From: Actinomyces haliotis
GTDB lineage: Bacteria; Actinomycetota; Actinomycetes; Actinomycetales; Actinomycetaceae
Assembly: GCF_015355765.1 (NCBI RefSeq)
Contig: NZ_JACWNA010000021.1
Location: forward strand, 1-64,000
Length of the DNA stretch: 64,000 nt
Reading direction: 5' to 3'
A model generated the notes under the pieces. That model was not told the DNA's origin. It saw only the letters and a program-made list of their open reading frames with translations, and made no database searches. Shown here one piece after another: positions 1 to 9,904 of this stretch. Numbering within the stretch: position 1 is the stretch's first letter; every line of letters begins with the position of its first letter. The position numbers and the translations under genes were made by a program.

Positions 1-655
1 CCCGCACAAGCTCCTGCCAGGTCGAAGGGGGGCCGGGCCCACACCGCCGGCCACCAGGCCCCCGCACCCGTGAACCCAGCAACCGCGGGCGGGGACAACC
101 GCGGGACACCCCACCAGACCGATACTGTTTCTGAATTTTGCGGCTCCGCCCGTCGGTTTGCTTGGGGTTCAGGGGGGCTCGAGCGCTGGCTCCCGGTGGC
201 GGGCCTCGCCCGGCCTGCCCCGTGGGAGAACGCATGAGGTCGTCGTGTGGCGCTTGACCGCGGCTGCGGTCTATGGGGTTCCGGGAGGGCGACACAACGG
301 TCGTCGGCTTGGATCTGTGGAGCGCCTGTCTCAGGTTGAGCTGGGCGCGAGACAACGGCTGTGAGGGTGTTGCTCCAGTTTGGGTGGCCCGTTCGTTGGC
401 CGTAACGTCGGTCGGGACTCCGCTCGGCTGGTGGGATGAGTACCCCGCTGACAGCAGCGAGTTCCGGCTCCCGTGGCTCGGCACGGCCGCTCTAGTGCGG
501 ACGGGGAGCGCCCTCGGCTGACCGTCTTCAGCGCGACGACGTCGGGCCGGGATGAGCGCACGTTTGCTTGGTGGGTGACAAGAGGGGCCCGGCTGCTGAT
601 CCGCATCGGATCGGCTGCCGGGCCCCTCCTGTCGAACGGCTCGTGGGGAGCTGAC
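1..655. other. Region without a recognisable gene
   Basis: I find no gene in this stretch. Short open frames exist on both strands, but none has a ribosome site, conserved motif or the usual third-position GC pattern. The base composition from about 130 to 470 is less GC-rich than neighbouring coding DNA. The only clear structure is the terminator at 582-628. There are loose repeats: GTTTGCTTGG occurs near 157 and near 563, and a GCGA-S-ACAACGG word occurs near 292 and 347. It could hold a non-coding RNA, a decayed gene or the end of a gene lying to the left. Confidence 0.4.
582..628 (-). terminator. Intrinsic terminator after the mannosyltransferase gene
   Basis: A perfect 12-bp inverted repeat (arms 582-593 and 617-628, loop 23 nt) lies 28 bases beyond the stop codon of the leftward gene that ends at 656. 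There is no long U tract, which is usual in high-GC actinobacteria. Confidence 0.6.
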
Positions 656-2584
656 CTAGATCCAGGACGGGAGCAGCATGTGCCAGTGCCAGAAGTCGTA
701 TGAGACCGTCTGGCCGGTCCAGATCGGGTACCACAGGACGGCGAAGATGATCGCCGCCACGAGGACGAACCCGATGAGCCAGACGCCCTCGGAACGGATC
801 CGCCACCGCGCGACGCCCGTCCACGACTCGGGTAGCCGACTGCGTGAAGGAGACAGCCCGAAGCCGAGGTAGCTGGCAACGGAGCCGCGAGGCGCCAGGC
901 GCCCCTCACCCACGCGTCCGGCCTCGATGGCCCGGGCCTCGTCACGAGCGCGGGCGGAGCCGGCCACCGGCGTGAGGAGTCCCGCGGCGGAGCCGAGGGC
1001 GAGCGTCAGGCAGAGGACCACGAAGGGCGCGAAGGCCACCGTGTAGAAGGTGAAGATCGTCCGGTGCGTGTAGTTGAACCACGGGAGGTAGAGGCCCACG
1101 TAGCCGATGAGCGCCGCCCAGGCCCTCCAGTCGCGGTCGCGGAGCACCATGAACGCGATGACCGCCACGAGCGCGACGAGGGCCGACCACCACACGGGGA
1201 TGTTCCCGATCGACGTGATCGCCTGGACGCAACGGTCCGAACCGCACTGCGCACCAGCCATCTCCGCGTCGCTCGGCCAGTAGAAGGACGTCGGACGCCA
1301 CTGGACCAGCCAGCCGATCGGCTGGGACATGTACGGGTGCGTCGAGTCCAGCGTGACGTGGAAGTGGTACATCGACAGGTGGTACTCGAGCAGGTCGTTG
1401 AGGGAGTCCGGCAGCCACGACCGGGGCACCGTCTCGCCGGCGGCGCGCAGCCCTGCGGCCCACCCGTGCTTGTAGGCGGCGGGGTGGGCGAACCACCCGA
1501 ACCAGCCCGCCACGTAGACGGCGAAGGCGACCGGGACCAGGTGCAGGAAGTCCGCGGCCCCACGACCGAGGATCCCCACGAGCGCCCACGAGCGCCGACC
1601 AGCCGCCCGAAGCGCCGTCGTGTCCCAGCAGACGACGAGGACACCGATCGCAGCGAGGAGGTAGGCGCCCGACCACTTGATCGAGCAGGTGAGGCCCAGG
1701 CTGATGCCCGTCGCCAGCAACCAGGGGCGGAACCAGGTGCCCAGACGCCGCTCGCCCTCGGGAAGGGCCGCGTTCCGGGCGAGGCGCTCGCGCAACCACC
1801 CCCTGTCGCGCACGAGGCAGTAGACGGAGAGCGTCGCGAAGAAACCGATGAAGATGTCCAGCAGCCCGATGCGGGACTCCGTGATGCCCTCGCCGTCGAT
1901 CGCGAGCAGGAGGCCTGCCAGCCCCGCGAGCAGCGGCGAGCGCGTCAGCCTCATCGTGAGTCGGCCCAGGAGGAGCACGGTGAGGACACCCGCGAGCGCC
2001 GGCATGAAGCGCCAGCCGAAGGAGGAGTCCCAGCCGAAGATCTGGCCGCCCAGGCCGATGAGCCACTTGCCGATCTCCGGGTGGACGACGTAGCTGCCCT
2101 GCGTCGTCAGGCCCGAGAAGTTGCCCTGGGCGAAGAGGGCGTCAGAGCCGTCGTTCCACGTCGACTCGTAGCCGTTGTGCCACAGGGCGTAGGCGTCCTT
2201 GACGTAGTAGATCTCGTCGAACATGAGCGAGTGCGGGTGAGCCAGGTTGATGAACCGCGTCAGCGCCGCGACGAGCGTGGCGACCAGTGTCGCGATCCAG
2301 CCGTTGCGCGCCACGACGGCCGTGATGACGTCGCCGCGCGGACTGAGCCCGAGACGCTCGCGCCACCCGTCCTCGGAGGGCACTTCCTCGCCGGGCTGAT
2401 GGCGGTGGGCGGAGCTGCCGGTGCCGTCGACAGCGGACGCCCCCCTCATCTCGGTCGACCTGTTCTCTCGGGCGTCGGAGTCGTGTTCGGCGGTCGCGGG
2501 GGCAGCGCCCCGTCCGCGCCTGGTCTCGTCGGGCTCGAGGCCCGCGTCCGCGGAGCTCGCCGACGGTGCACTGGGATCCATCAC
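656..2584 (-). CDS. pmt: Protein O-mannosyltransferase (GT39, dolichyl-phosphate-mannose type)
   Basis: Multi-pass membrane enzyme of the PMT/GT39 family, which transfers mannose from polyprenyl-phosphate-mannose to Ser/Thr of secreted proteins. About 90 hydrophilic residues precede the first membrane segment. After it comes the acidic first-loop motif [11 protein letters not shown], then HPEIGKWL, corresponding to the HPPxGK region of the family. Several hydrophobic segments follow and the protein ends LLPSWI. About 642 residues in total, longer than the core family because of the N-terminal extension. The start is taken as GTG at 2584 because a TAGACT box lies 7 bases upstream (leaderless arrangement); ATG at 2581 is the alternative. 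The open frame continues to 3697 but that part lies antisense to rsmI. Divergent from rsmI with only 48 bases between the starts. Confidence 0.9.
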   Translation of the reverse strand: MMDPSAPSASSADAGLEPDETRRGRGAAPATAEHDSDARENRSTEMRGASAVDGTGSSAHRHQPGEEVPSEDGWRERLGLSPRGDVITAVVARNGWIATLVATLVAALTRFINLAHPHSLMFDEIYYVKDAYALWHNGYESTWNDGSDALFAQGNFSGLTTQGSYVVHPEIGKWLIGLGGQIFGWDSSFGWRFMPALAGVLTVLLLGRLTMRLTRSPLLAGLAGLLLAIDGEGITESRIGLLDIFIGFFATLSVYCLVRDRGWLRERLARNAALPEGERRLGTWFRPWLLATGISLGLTCSIKWSGAYLLAAIGVLVVCWDTTALRAAGRRSWALVGILGRGAADFLHLVPVAFAVYVAGWFGWFAHPAAYKHGWAAGLRAAGETVPRSWLPDSLNDLLEYHLSMYHFHVTLDSTHPYMSQPIGWLVQWRPTSFYWPSDAEMAGAQCGSDRCVQAITSIGNIPVWWSALVALVAVIAFMVLRDRDWRAWAALIGYVGLYLPWFNYTHRTIFTFYTVAFAPFVVLCLTLALGSAAGLLTPVAGSARARDEARAIEAGRVGEGRLAPRGSVASYLGFGLSPSRSRLPESWTGVARWRIRSEGVWLIGFVLVAAIIFAVLWYPIWTGQTVSYDFWHWHMLLPSWI

Positions 2585-2591
2585 GCGGGCG

Positions 2592-2597
2592 AGTCTA
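2592..2597 (-). promoter_or_regulatory. -10 box (TAGACT) of pmt, leaderless
   Basis: TAGACT on the minus strand, followed by 7 bases and then GTG at 2584. This places the transcription start at or next to the start codon. Confidence 0.5.
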
Positions 2598-2620
2598 GGT
2601 CGGGCTCCCTGCACGGTCTC

Positions 2621-2626
2621 CATACT
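2621..2626 (+). promoter_or_regulatory. -10 box (CATACT) of rsmI, leaderless
   Basis: CATACT followed by 6 bases and ATG at 2633. No Shine-Dalgarno sequence is present. Confidence 0.45.
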
Positions 2627-2632
2627 GGCCCC

Positions 2633-3574
2633 ATGACTGAGACCACGCTGACGCCCTCCGACTCGCCCCTCACCCCGCTCGAGGAGCGCGTCCCGATGGT
2701 GGACGCCGAGGGGACGGACCTCGGCCCGCGGCCGGGCACCATCACGCTCGCGGCCACCCCCATCGGCAACACCGGTGACGCCTCGCCCCGTCTGCGCGCG
2801 GCCCTCGCCCACGCCGACCTCGTCGCCGCCGAGGACACCCGCCGGGTCCTCAACCTCGCGCAGCGGCTCGGCATCCATGTTGCCGGTCGGGTCCTCGCAT
2901 TCCATGAGCACAATGAGCGGGAGCGTGCCGGCGAGCTGCTCGACGCCGCCCGCGGTGGTGCGGCGGTCCTCATGGTCTCCGACGCCGGCATGCCCTCGGT
3001 CTCCGACCCCGGCTACCGCCTCGTCGTCGCCGCGACCGAGGCCGGTGTCCCGATCACGGTCGCCCCCGGCCCCTCGGCCGTGCTCACCGCGCTGGCCCTG
3101 TCCGGCCTGGCCTCGGACCGCTTCTGCTTCGAGGGCTTCCTGCCCCGTAAGGCCGGGGAGCAGGACCGTGCCCTCGCCGAGCTCGCCGACGAGCGCCGCA
3201 CGCTCATCTTCTTCGAGTCGCCTCGCCGTGTCCACGCCACGCTCACCGCCATGGCCGCCGCCTTCGGCGAGGGGCGGCGTGCTGCTCTGTGCCGCGAGCT
3301 CACCAAGACCCACGAGGAGGTCCGTCGGGCCCCGCTCGGGGTGCTTGCCACCTCGACGGCGGAGGGCGAGCTCGGGGAGATCGTCCTCGTCGTCGCCGGC
3401 GCTGAGCCGCGCGGCGCAGACCCCCGTGAAGCCGCCCGTGAGGCTCTCGGCCTCGCGGAGGAGGGTCTGCGCCTCAAGGCAGCGGCCGCTCGGGTCGCCC
3501 AGGAGACCGGCCTGCGCACCAACGAGGTCTACCGGACGGCGCTCGCGCTGCGCGATGAGGACGACAGGTCCTGA
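2633..3574 (+). CDS. rsmI: 16S rRNA (cytidine(1402)-2'-O)-methyltransferase RsmI
   Basis: SAM-dependent tetrapyrrole-methylase-fold enzyme that 2'-O-methylates C1402 in the decoding centre of 16S rRNA. Family signatures are in order: LAATPIGN near residue 42, AEDTRR near 69, [12 protein letters not shown] near 120, the [13 protein letters not shown] segment near 148, FEGFLPRK near 165 and FFESPRR near 193. About 313 residues, with some 35 residues of variable N terminus before the first strand. Leaderless-type start (CATACT box 6 bases upstream, no ribosome site). Divergent from the mannosyltransferase; the downstream amidase has its own promoter-like box. Confidence 0.95.
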   Translation: MTETTLTPSDSPLTPLEERVPMVDAEGTDLGPRPGTITLAATPIGNTGDASPRLRAALAHADLVAAEDTRRVLNLAQRLGIHVAGRVLAFHEHNERERAGELLDAARGGAAVLMVSDAGMPSVSDPGYRLVVAATEAGVPITVAPGPSAVLTALALSGLASDRFCFEGFLPRKAGEQDRALAELADERRTLIFFESPRRVHATLTAMAAAFGEGRRAALCRELTKTHEEVRRAPLGVLATSTAEGELGEIVLVVAGAEPRGADPREAAREALGLAEEGLRLKAAAARVAQETGLRTNEVYRTALALRDEDDRS

Positions 3575-3598
3575 GCAGCCCGGAGTCCCCCCCCCCGC

Positions 3599-3604
3599 TA
3601 GGAT
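3599..3604 (+). promoter_or_regulatory. -10 box (TAGGAT) of the nicotinamidase gene, leaderless
   Basis: TAGGAT followed by 7 bases and ATG at 3612. This box decides the start: the in-frame ATG at 3603 overlaps the box itself. Confidence 0.5.
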
Positions 3605-3611
3605 GACTGTC

Positions 3612-4193
3612 ATGACACCAGTCTCCCGAGCGCTCATCGTCGTCGACGTCCAGCCCACCTTCTGCGAGGGCGGGGCCCTCCCCGTCGACGGCGGCAACGC
3701 CGTCGCCGAGTCCGTCGCCCGTTACGCGGCCCAGCGCCGGGACCTCTACGCCCTCGTCGTCACGACCCAGGACTGGCACATCGATCCCGGAGACCACTTC
3801 TCCGAGACCCCTGACTACGTCGACACCTGGCCCCCGCACGGCGTCGCCGACACCGCCGAGGCCGAGCTCCACCCGGCCCTCGCCGCGCTCCGCGCGGACG
3901 CCGCGGTCCGCAAGGGGCAGTACGCCGCCGCCTACTCGGGCTTCGAGGGCGTCACCGAGGGTGGACGATCGCTCGACGAGCTCCTCCGCGCCGCCGGCGT
4001 CACCGCCGTCGACGTCGTCGGGCTGGCCGAGTCGCACTGCGTCAAGGACACCGCGATCGACGCGCAGCGCCTCGGCTACACCACACGGGTCCTCACCGAT
4101 CTCACGGCGCCCGTGAGCACGGAGCAGGGGGCGCAGGCGCGCGAGGCCCTCGCTGCCGCCGGCGTCGGCCTCGTCGCCTCTGGCGACGTCTGA
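3612..4193 (+). CDS. pncA: Nicotinamidase / isochorismatase-family hydrolase
   Basis: Cysteine hydrolase of the PncA family, expected to deamidate nicotinamide to nicotinic acid for NAD salvage. About 193 residues, normal for PncA. The catalytic triad is visible: Asp in VVDVQPTF (about residue 11), Lys in VRKGQYAA and Cys in ESHCVKDTA. The TTQDWHIDPGDHF segment supplies the metal-binding Asp and His residues typical of nicotinamidases as opposed to plain isochorismatases. Start chosen from the leaderless box at 3599. Convergent with the membrane-protein gene ending at 4211, only 17 bases away. Confidence 0.88.
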   Translation: MTPVSRALIVVDVQPTFCEGGALPVDGGNAVAESVARYAAQRRDLYALVVTTQDWHIDPGDHFSETPDYVDTWPPHGVADTAEAELHPALAALRADAAVRKGQYAAAYSGFEGVTEGGRSLDELLRAAGVTAVDVVGLAESHCVKDTAIDAQRLGYTTRVLTDLTAPVSTEQGAQAREALAAAGVGLVASGDV

Positions 4194-4210
4194 GCGGGTC
4201 CGCGCCGTCC

Positions 4211-5029
4211 TCAGCGGCGCGGCGCGGTCCCTCCGGGGCGATCGGAGGGCGGCGCCGGGTGGTAGACGACCTGCTTCGGGGCGATGCCGTAGCCGCCTGC
4301 GCCGCCCTGGCCCACGGCGGTCGAGCCTGAGGACGGCCCCGGCGCGACGGCCGGGAGACGAGCGCCCCACGCAGCAGCGGCCTGGGGCGCGGCAGACACC
4401 GGCCCGTCGGCCCCTAACCCTGTCTGCAGCCGCGAGACCACGAGCGCCGCGCGCCGCCGGCGGCGCCTGACGAGCCAGACCGTGCCCGTCACGGCCGAGA
4501 CGAGCCCGACGATGGTCGTCGGCCCGGACAGCACGAAGACGTTCTGCGCACGCTGGCGGGCAGGGGAGACCTCAGCCGTGTTGAGCACGACCTCGTGGGT
4601 CGCCTCGCAGGAGACCCTGTAGGTGCCCGCGCCGCGCGTCGTCAGGGAGGGGACCTGCGGCGGGGAGGACTGGCTCCGTGCGATCGGGTCCGTCACCTCG
4701 ACAGGGGCCCCGCCCGGTGCGGTCGCCGTGCAGCGCAGCCCGGTGTCCTGGGAGTACAGGCCGTAGACCTCGTCCGACTTCAGGTCGACGCTCAGGGCGG
4801 AGCCGTCCGTCGGCACGGACCGCGCCTCGGCGTCGACCACTGAGGGGGGCGAGGTCATCGAGTAGACGAAGAGGATGAGCCCGAGGACGAGGAGCGCGCA
4901 GCCGACGGCGGTGAGGGCGCGCGGCGCGCTCAGCGAGGGTAGGTCCGTGTCCCTGACGACCCCCGCGCGGGGCGCACTGCCGGGTGCGGGGCGGCCGGCG
5001 GGCCACGGCTGCTGGTTGACTCCGCTCAC
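4211..5029 (-). CDS. Two-pass membrane protein, tandem paralogue of its upstream neighbour
   Basis: Function not recognised. About 272 residues: short hydrophilic N terminus, a membrane helix ([19 protein letters not shown]), an extracytoplasmic domain of roughly 120 residues with two cysteines, a second helix ([17 protein letters not shown]) followed by an RRRRRR stop-transfer cluster, then a Gly/Pro/Ala-rich cytoplasmic tail. The external domain contains DEVYGLYSQ...[13 protein letters not shown] and GTYRVSCEA, matching VYGVYADS...[13 protein letters not shown] and GSYALTCTT in the neighbour encoded at 5026-5634, so the two are paralogues. The GTG start overlaps the neighbour's stop codon (GTGA), so they are translationally coupled. 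Confidence 0.8.
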   Translation of the reverse strand: MSGVNQQPWPAGRPAPGSAPRAGVVRDTDLPSLSAPRALTAVGCALLVLGLILFVYSMTSPPSVVDAEARSVPTDGSALSVDLKSDEVYGLYSQDTGLRCTATAPGGAPVEVTDPIARSQSSPPQVPSLTTRGAGTYRVSCEATHEVVLNTAEVSPARQRAQNVFVLSGPTTIVGLVSAVTGTVWLVRRRRRRAALVVSRLQTGLGADGPVSAAPQAAAAWGARLPAVAPGPSSGSTAVGQGGAGGYGIAPKQVVYHPAPPSDRPGGTAPRR

Positions 5030-5634
5030 GGGGCCCACCGCCCCACCGGAGCGCCCGGCCCGCCCCACGACCGTCGCACCCGCTCGTCCCGTCCACGGCG
5101 CACGAAGAACCAGATGATCCCGCCGCCGAGCAGGGCCAGGCCGAGGAGGCCGGCGAGGACGGCCCCGGTGGCGACCAGGGTGCCCGAGACGATGCCCGTC
5201 ACCGACAGGAGCCGGCCGACCCAGACTGGGGCGCCGGTCGTCGTCGTGCACGTGAGAGCGTAGGAGCCTGCCTCCCCCGTCATGAGGCTCTGCTGCACGG
5301 GATGGCCGTTGACGGTGACCGAGGCCCTGGGCTCGCTCAGCTCGACGGGGGAGCCGTCCGGGCCGGTCGCGCTGCAGGTCGGGTCGGAGTCCGCGTACAC
5401 GCCGTAGACGGTCGCGTCCTCGAGCTCGAGCGAGGTCTCCTGCGCCGAGGCGACGCGCTCGAGGGACGTGGCCGTCCGAGTCATGGCGACGAGCGAGACC
5501 ACGAAGGCGATGACCGCGATGACGGTGATGACGCCGCCGACCACCATGAGGGTCACAGGGCCCTTCCGGCCTCGTGGGGCAGACGCGGCCGCTCCTGGGG
5601 ACCACGGGGCGGCGTCGGGGATGCCGGTGCTCAT
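5026..5634 (-). CDS. Membrane protein, first of a tandem paralogous pair
   Basis: Function not recognised. About 202 residues: a hydrophilic N terminus, one helix ([20 protein letters not shown]), an external domain of about 90 residues with two cysteines (likely a disulfide) and a C-terminal hydrophobic region that may span once or twice, ending in a basic tail. The ATG at 5634 has a good ribosome site (GGAG 8 bases upstream). Its stop overlaps the start of the paralogue by four bases. The same frame stays open rightward as far as 7470, but that is antisense to metG and rejected. Confidence 0.8.
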   Translation of the reverse strand: MSTGIPDAAPWSPGAAASAPRGRKGPVTLMVVGGVITVIAVIAFVVSLVAMTRTATSLERVASAQETSLELEDATVYGVYADSDPTCSATGPDGSPVELSEPRASVTVNGHPVQQSLMTGEAGSYALTCTTTTGAPVWVGRLLSVTGIVSGTLVATGAVLAGLLGLALLGGGIIWFFVRRGRDERVRRSWGGPGAPVGRWAP

Positions 5635-5735
5635 GGGTCGCTCCTGCCTGCGTCGTGCGGTGCGCTGCGCGGCACGACGAGAGCGTGCCCCTCCCACCAT
5701 ACGGGGCAGGGGCCTGGGCGCCAGCCCCGAGCGGC

Positions 5736-5741
5736 TAGGGT
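5736..5741 (+). promoter_or_regulatory. -10 box (TAGGGT) of metG, leaderless
   Basis: TAGGGT followed by 7 bases and ATG at 5749; no ribosome-binding site. No T-box leader is present. Confidence 0.5.
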
Positions 5742-5748
5742 GAGCTCC

Positions 5749-7596
5749 ATGAGCCACATCCTGTCCGCGGTCGCCTGGCCCTACGCCAACGGTCCCCGCC
5801 ACATCGGTCACGTCGCCGGCTTCGGCGTCCCCTCCGACGTCTTCTCGCGCTACATGCGAATGGCGGGCCACGACGTCCTCATGGTCTCGGGCACGGACGA
5901 GCACGGCACCCCGATCCTCGTCGCCGCCGACGAGGAGGGCGTGAGCGCCCGCGAGCTCGCGGACCGCAACGACCGGCTCATCGTCGACGACCTCGTCGCC
6001 CTCGGCCTCTCCTACGACCTCTTCACCCGCACCACCGCGGGCAACCACTACCGGGTCGTCCAGGACATGTTCCGCACGGTGCGCGACAACGGCTACATGA
6101 TCGAGCAGGTCACCCGCTCCGCCATCAGCCCCTCGACCGGCCGCACCCTGCCCGACCGCTACATCGAGGGCACCTGCCCCATCTGCGGCACCGACGGCGC
6201 CCGCGGCGACCAGTGCGACGCCTGCGGCAACCAGCTCGACCCCACCGACCTCATCAACCCCCGCTCCCGCATCAACGGCGAGACCCCCGAGTTCGTCGAG
6301 TCCAACCACTGGTTCCTCGACCTGCCCGCGCTCGCGGACGCCCTCGGCGAGTGGCTCGACGAGCGCGAGGCCTCCGGCACCTGGCGCCCCAACGTCATCC
6401 GCTTCTCCAAGAACATCCTCGAGGAGATCCGCCCCCGCGCCATGACGCGCGACATCGACTGGGGCATCCCGATCCCCGGCTGGGAGGACCAGCCCACCAA
6501 GCGTCTCTACGTCTGGTTCGACGCCGTCATCGGCTACCTCTCCGCCTCTATCGAGTGGGCCCGCCGCACCGGTGACCCCGGGGCGTGGCGCCAGTGGTGG
6601 AGCGACCCGGAGGCCCTGTCCTACTACTTCATGGGCAAGGACAACATCGTCTTCCACTCCCAGATCTGGCCGGCCGAGCTCCTCGGCTACAACGGCCAGG
6701 GCTCCAAGGGCGGCGAGCCCGGCGAGATGGGCGTCCTCAACCTGCCCACCGAGGTCGTCTCCAGCGAGTTCCTCACCATGGAGGGCAAGAAGTTCTCCTC
6801 CAGCCACGGCATCGTCATCTACGTGCGCGACTTCCTCGCTCGCTACCAGGCCGACGCCCTGCGCTACTTCATCTCCGCCGCCGGCCCCGAGGCCGCTGAC
6901 GCCGACTTCACCTGGGCCGAGTTCGTCCGACGCACGAACGGCGAGCTCGTCGCCGGCTGGGGCAACCTCGTCAACCGTACGGCCTCGATGATCCACAAGC
7001 GCTTCGGCGAGATCCCGCAGCCGGGCGAGCTCGAGGAGATCGACCGCCTCCTGCTCGACTCCGTCGAGGCGGGCTTCGGCGCCGTCGGCGACCTCATCCG
7101 GCACCACCGGCAGAAGGCCGCGCTCGCCGAGGCCATGCGGCTGGTAGGTGAGGCGAACAAGTACGTGGCGGACACCGAGCCCTTCAAGCTCAAGGGGGAG
7201 GACGAGGCCACCCAGACGCGACTGGCCACGATCCTCCACACGCTGGCGCAGGTCGTCTCCGACCTCAACCTCATGCTCTCGCCCTTCCTCCCGCACGCCG
7301 CCAACGACGTCGACCTCGTCCTCGGCGGGGAGGGGAGGGTGGCACCGATGCCGCACGTCGAGATCGTCCCCGAGCTCGAGCCCGAGGTCCTGCCCGAGGC
7401 CTTCGAGGGCCGCACCGAGTACCCGATCATCACCGGCGACTACACGACCGCTCCCGCCTGGGAGCGCCACGAGGTCGCCGTCGGCACCCCGATCGCCAAG
7501 CCGAAGCCCGTCTTCGTCAAGCTCGACGAGGCCATCGTCGAGGAGGAGCTCGCCCGCTACGCCGACGCGGCCCCCGACGACGTCACGGGCGCCTGA
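5749..7596 (+). CDS. metG: Methionyl-tRNA synthetase
   Basis: Class I aminoacyl-tRNA synthetase that charges tRNA-Met. The HIGH signature is in [10 protein letters not shown] near residue 20. The connecting peptide carries a zinc knuckle of four cysteines (CPICGTDG...CDACGN, residues 144-163). The second catalytic loop is KKFSSSHG rather than KMSKS, a variant seen in some actinobacterial and archaeal-type MetRS. The C-terminal anticodon-binding helical domain is complete, but there is no EMAPII-like tRNA-binding extension; about 615 residues. Leaderless-type start. Confidence 0.96.
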   Translation: MSHILSAVAWPYANGPRHIGHVAGFGVPSDVFSRYMRMAGHDVLMVSGTDEHGTPILVAADEEGVSARELADRNDRLIVDDLVALGLSYDLFTRTTAGNHYRVVQDMFRTVRDNGYMIEQVTRSAISPSTGRTLPDRYIEGTCPICGTDGARGDQCDACGNQLDPTDLINPRSRINGETPEFVESNHWFLDLPALADALGEWLDEREASGTWRPNVIRFSKNILEEIRPRAMTRDIDWGIPIPGWEDQPTKRLYVWFDAVIGYLSASIEWARRTGDPGAWRQWWSDPEALSYYFMGKDNIVFHSQIWPAELLGYNGQGSKGGEPGEMGVLNLPTEVVSSEFLTMEGKKFSSSHGIVIYVRDFLARYQADALRYFISAAGPEAADADFTWAEFVRRTNGELVAGWGNLVNRTASMIHKRFGEIPQPGELEEIDRLLLDSVEAGFGAVGDLIRHHRQKAALAEAMRLVGEANKYVADTEPFKLKGEDEATQTRLATILHTLAQVVSDLNLMLSPFLPHAANDVDLVLGGEGRVAPMPHVEIVPELEPEVLPEAFEGRTEYPIITGDYTTAPAWERHEVAVGTPIAKPKPVFVKLDEAIVEEELARYADAAPDDVTGA

Positions 7597-7704
7597 GCGG
7601 ACCCGGACCTCGAGCCCCGCGCCGCCGCCGGCTGTCCAGGAGCACCCCGGGCGACCGGCGGTGGCGCCGTCCCCGGCACGTCACCACGGAAGGACCGCCG
7701 CACC

Positions 7705-8634
7705 GTGAGCCACAAGAAGCGCGACCGCTCCTGGCCGCCCGCCGACGCCGTCGAGCCCCTGCCCGCACCGGTCACCGACGACCACACCCACCTGCCCGTG
7801 CCCGGCGTCGAGGAGGGCGGTCCCGGCTCCGAGGCGCCGCTCACCGCGGCTGAGCTCACCCGGCGCGCAGCCGCGGTGGGCGTCACCCGGCTCATCACCT
7901 CCGCCTGCGAGACCCCCACGTGGGAGGGCAGCCTCGTGCTCGCCCGCGAGCTGCCCGCCGTCCGCGTCGCGCTCGCGGTCCACCCCAACGAGGCCGTCCT
8001 CCACGCCGGCGTCCGCGAGGTCGGCCCCGACGGGCTCGACCCGGGCGTCCGCGCCCACCACGACGAGCCGCTCGACGAGGCCATGAGCCGCCTCGAGGCG
8101 CTCATCCGCGCCCATCGCGACGTCGTCGTCGCCGTGGGGGAGACCGGCATGGACCTCTTTCGCACGGGCGAGCGCGGCGAGGCCGTCCAGCGCGAGGCCT
8201 TCCGCGCCCACGTCGCTCTGGCCAAGGAGCTCGGCCTGCCCCTCCAGATCCACGACCGCGACGCCCACCGCGAGTGCGTCGAGGTCCTCGAGGTCGACGG
8301 AGCCCCTGAGCGCACCGTCCTCCACTGCTTCTCCGGGGGGGCGGAGCTCGCGGCGGCCTGCGCCGAGCACGGGTGGTACGCCTCCGTCGCCGGCCCGATC
8401 ACCTACCCCGCCAACGACGACCTGCGGTCCGCCGTCGCGACCCTGCCCGACGAGCTCCTCCTCGTCGAGACCGACGCCCCCTACCTCCCGCCCAAGCGGT
8501 GGCGCGGGCGTCCCAACGGCTCCTGGCTCATGGCCGACACGGTCCGCTCCCTCGCCGAGCAGCGGGGCGTCGCCCTCGAGGCCTTCTGCGACACGGTGCG
8601 CCTCAACACGGAGACCGTCTACGGGGCGTGGTGA
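7705..8634 (+). CDS. TatD-family metal-dependent hydrolase
   Basis: TIM-barrel metallohydrolase of the TatD/YcfH family (3'-5' deoxyribonuclease activity is known for some members). Metal and active-site motifs: DDHTHLP near residue 28, VGETGMDLF near 150, IHDRDAH, LHCFSGG and ETDAPYLPPKRWRG. About 309 residues, slightly longer than the family because of an N-terminal extension and an insertion of about 20 residues near residue 110. GTG start with GGAAGGA upstream. It follows metG, as in many bacteria where metG and tatD adjoin. The stop codon lies inside the terminator stem. Confidence 0.9.
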   Translation: MSHKKRDRSWPPADAVEPLPAPVTDDHTHLPVPGVEEGGPGSEAPLTAAELTRRAAAVGVTRLITSACETPTWEGSLVLARELPAVRVALAVHPNEAVLHAGVREVGPDGLDPGVRAHHDEPLDEAMSRLEALIRAHRDVVVAVGETGMDLFRTGERGEAVQREAFRAHVALAKELGLPLQIHDRDAHRECVEVLEVDGAPERTVLHCFSGGAELAAACAEHGWYASVAGPITYPANDDLRSAVATLPDELLLVETDAPYLPPKRWRGRPNGSWLMADTVRSLAEQRGVALEAFCDTVRLNTETVYGAW

Positions 8635-8659
8635 CCGGCCCCGGAGCGGGGCCGGTCAC
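8631..8659 (+). terminator. Intrinsic terminator of the metG-tatD unit
   Basis: Perfect 12-bp stem (arms 8631-8642 and 8648-8659, 5-nt loop). The left arm contains the TGA stop of the hydrolase gene. No U tract. Confidence 0.65.
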
Positions 8660-8747
8660 CACGGTCCGAGGTCCCTCCTGTGCCGCACGGCACCCGCACA
8701 GGGCTCGTATCACGTCCACCCGGTTGACCGATCTGTGACCTGACGCA

Positions 8748-8777
8748 TTGAACGGGGGTGCGCGCGTCCGTTAGCGT
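8748..8777 (+). promoter_or_regulatory. Promoter of the first G5-domain gene
   Basis: TTGAAC (8748-8753), an 18-bp spacer and TAGCGT (8772-8777). The expected leader is about 28 nt and contains the AGGAAG ribosome site. A TTGACC also occurs at 8724. Confidence 0.55.
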
Positions 8778-8810
8778 GCCTCCAGTTCACCAACCGTTAG
8801 GAAGCTCATC

Positions 8811-9827
8811 GTGGGTCGTCACTCCCAGCGCAGCACCGGCAGCTCGAACGTCGCCGAGCTGAGGTCGCTCGTCACCCGGAGCCAGCGCTCCTCCTCCGCC
8901 CACCGCGCCCAGGCCGCGCCGAAGCGGCGCCAGGGCAAGGTCTCCCCGATGATGTACCGGGCCGGCGGCGTCGCCGCCGCCCTCTCCATCGCCATCTCCG
9001 GTGGCGCCTACGCGGCCGCCCAGTCCGGTGGCGAGACGGCCGCCCCCCTCACCGAGAACCAGGCCCGTATCGGCGCGCTGGGTGCTGACACCGCCGCCAC
9101 CTCCGGCCCGACCGCCTCCGCGGGGGCCGGTATCACCGTCGCCGGCGACGCCACCACGGTCACCACCAAGACCGAGGACAAGACCGACAAGCACGGCACG
9201 GTCAAGAAGGAGACGGACTCCCTCGACAAGGGGCAGACCAAGGTCGAGACGGCGGGCGTCGACGGCGTCACCCGCACGACCTACCAGGTGACCACCATCG
9301 ACGGGAAGGAGGTCTCGAAGGAGGCCGTCTCGACCGTCGTCGTCACCGAGAAGGTCGACGAGGTCGTCCTCGTCGGCACGCACGTCGAGCAGAAGGCGAC
9401 CACGACCTCGACGGACAGCTCCTCCACCGACAGCGCGGCGTCGGACAGCACCTCGTCGGACACGACGTCCTCCGACAGCGCGTCGACCGACTCCGGCTCG
9501 AGCAGCACCTCCACGGCCGTCACCTCCGGCGACCCGCAGACCATCGCCCGCTCCATGCTCTCCTCCTACGGCTGGGGCGACGACCAGATGTCCTGCCTCG
9601 TGAGCCTCTGGAACCGCGAGTCCGGCTGGAGCTACACGGCCACCAACGCCTCGTCCGGCGCCTACGGCATCCCGCAGGCCCTGCCGGCGTCGAAGATGGC
9701 CTCGGCCGGCTCGGACTGGCAGACCAACCCCGCCACCCAGATCAAGTGGGGCCTGGGCTACATCCAGTCCACGTACGGCTCGCCGTGCGGCGCCTGGGCG
9801 CACTCCGAGTCCACCGGCTGGTACTGA
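8811..9827 (+). CDS. Secreted G5-domain protein with C-terminal lytic-transglycosylase-like domain
   Basis: Probable cell-wall hydrolase. About 338 residues: an unusually long basic N region (about 46 residues) before a signal core (AGGVAAALSIAISGGAYA), a linker, a G5 domain at about residues 125-190, a Ser/Thr/Asp-rich linker (about 195-240) and a C-terminal domain with LWNRESGW (candidate catalytic Glu), SGAYGIPQAL and IKWGLGYIQSTYG, as in lysozyme-like/aggregation-promoting-factor C-terminal domains. GTG start with AGGAAG upstream; an ATG pair at 8951 directly before the signal core is an alternative. The G5 module is almost identical to that of the next gene. Confidence 0.85.
   Translation: MGRHSQRSTGSSNVAELRSLVTRSQRSSSAHRAQAAPKRRQGKVSPMMYRAGGVAAALSIAISGGAYAAAQSGGETAAPLTENQARIGALGADTAATSGPTASAGAGITVAGDATTVTTKTEDKTDKHGTVKKETDSLDKGQTKVETAGVDGVTRTTYQVTTIDGKEVSKEAVSTVVVTEKVDEVVLVGTHVEQKATTTSTDSSSTDSAASDSTSSDTTSSDSASTDSGSSSTSTAVTSGDPQTIARSMLSSYGWGDDQMSCLVSLWNRESGWSYTATNASSGAYGIPQALPASKMASAGSDWQTNPATQIKWGLGYIQSTYGSPCGAWAHSESTGWY
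9189..9379 (+). repeat. G5 module, copy 1 of a near-identical DNA repeat
   Basis: 191 bp that match 10169-10359 with two adjacent mismatches (about 99% identity), whereas the flanking parts of the two genes are clearly diverged. Confidence 0.9.
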
Positions 9828-9904
9828 TCGACGGCCTACGGGCCCCCACCTGACAGGCGCCGCTCCCGGGGACAGCCCGGTCGATCCCGGCGCACCACCC
9901 CGAC

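Noticed and set aside
130-560. Possible degenerate CRISPR array or structured RNA
   Set aside because: Repeated words are too short and irregularly spaced for an array, and no known RNA signature could be matched by eye; kept only as an unexplained region.
2585-3697. Upstream extension of the mannosyltransferase frame on the minus strand
   Set aside because: It lies antisense to rsmI and the amidase start, and a promoter box at 2592-2597 marks the real start.
5635-5748. T-box or other riboswitch upstream of metG
   Set aside because: Only about 110 bases separate the genes and the TAGGGT box sits 7 bases before ATG, leaving no leader RNA.
5635-7470. Long rightward extension of the 5026-5634 frame on the minus strand
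   Set aside because: Antisense to metG; the real start at 5634 has a ribosome site and a membrane-protein N terminus.
8660-8810. c-di-AMP (ydaO-type) riboswitch ahead of the G5/Rpf genes
   Set aside because: The predicted leader is only about 28 nt and no conserved motif was seen.
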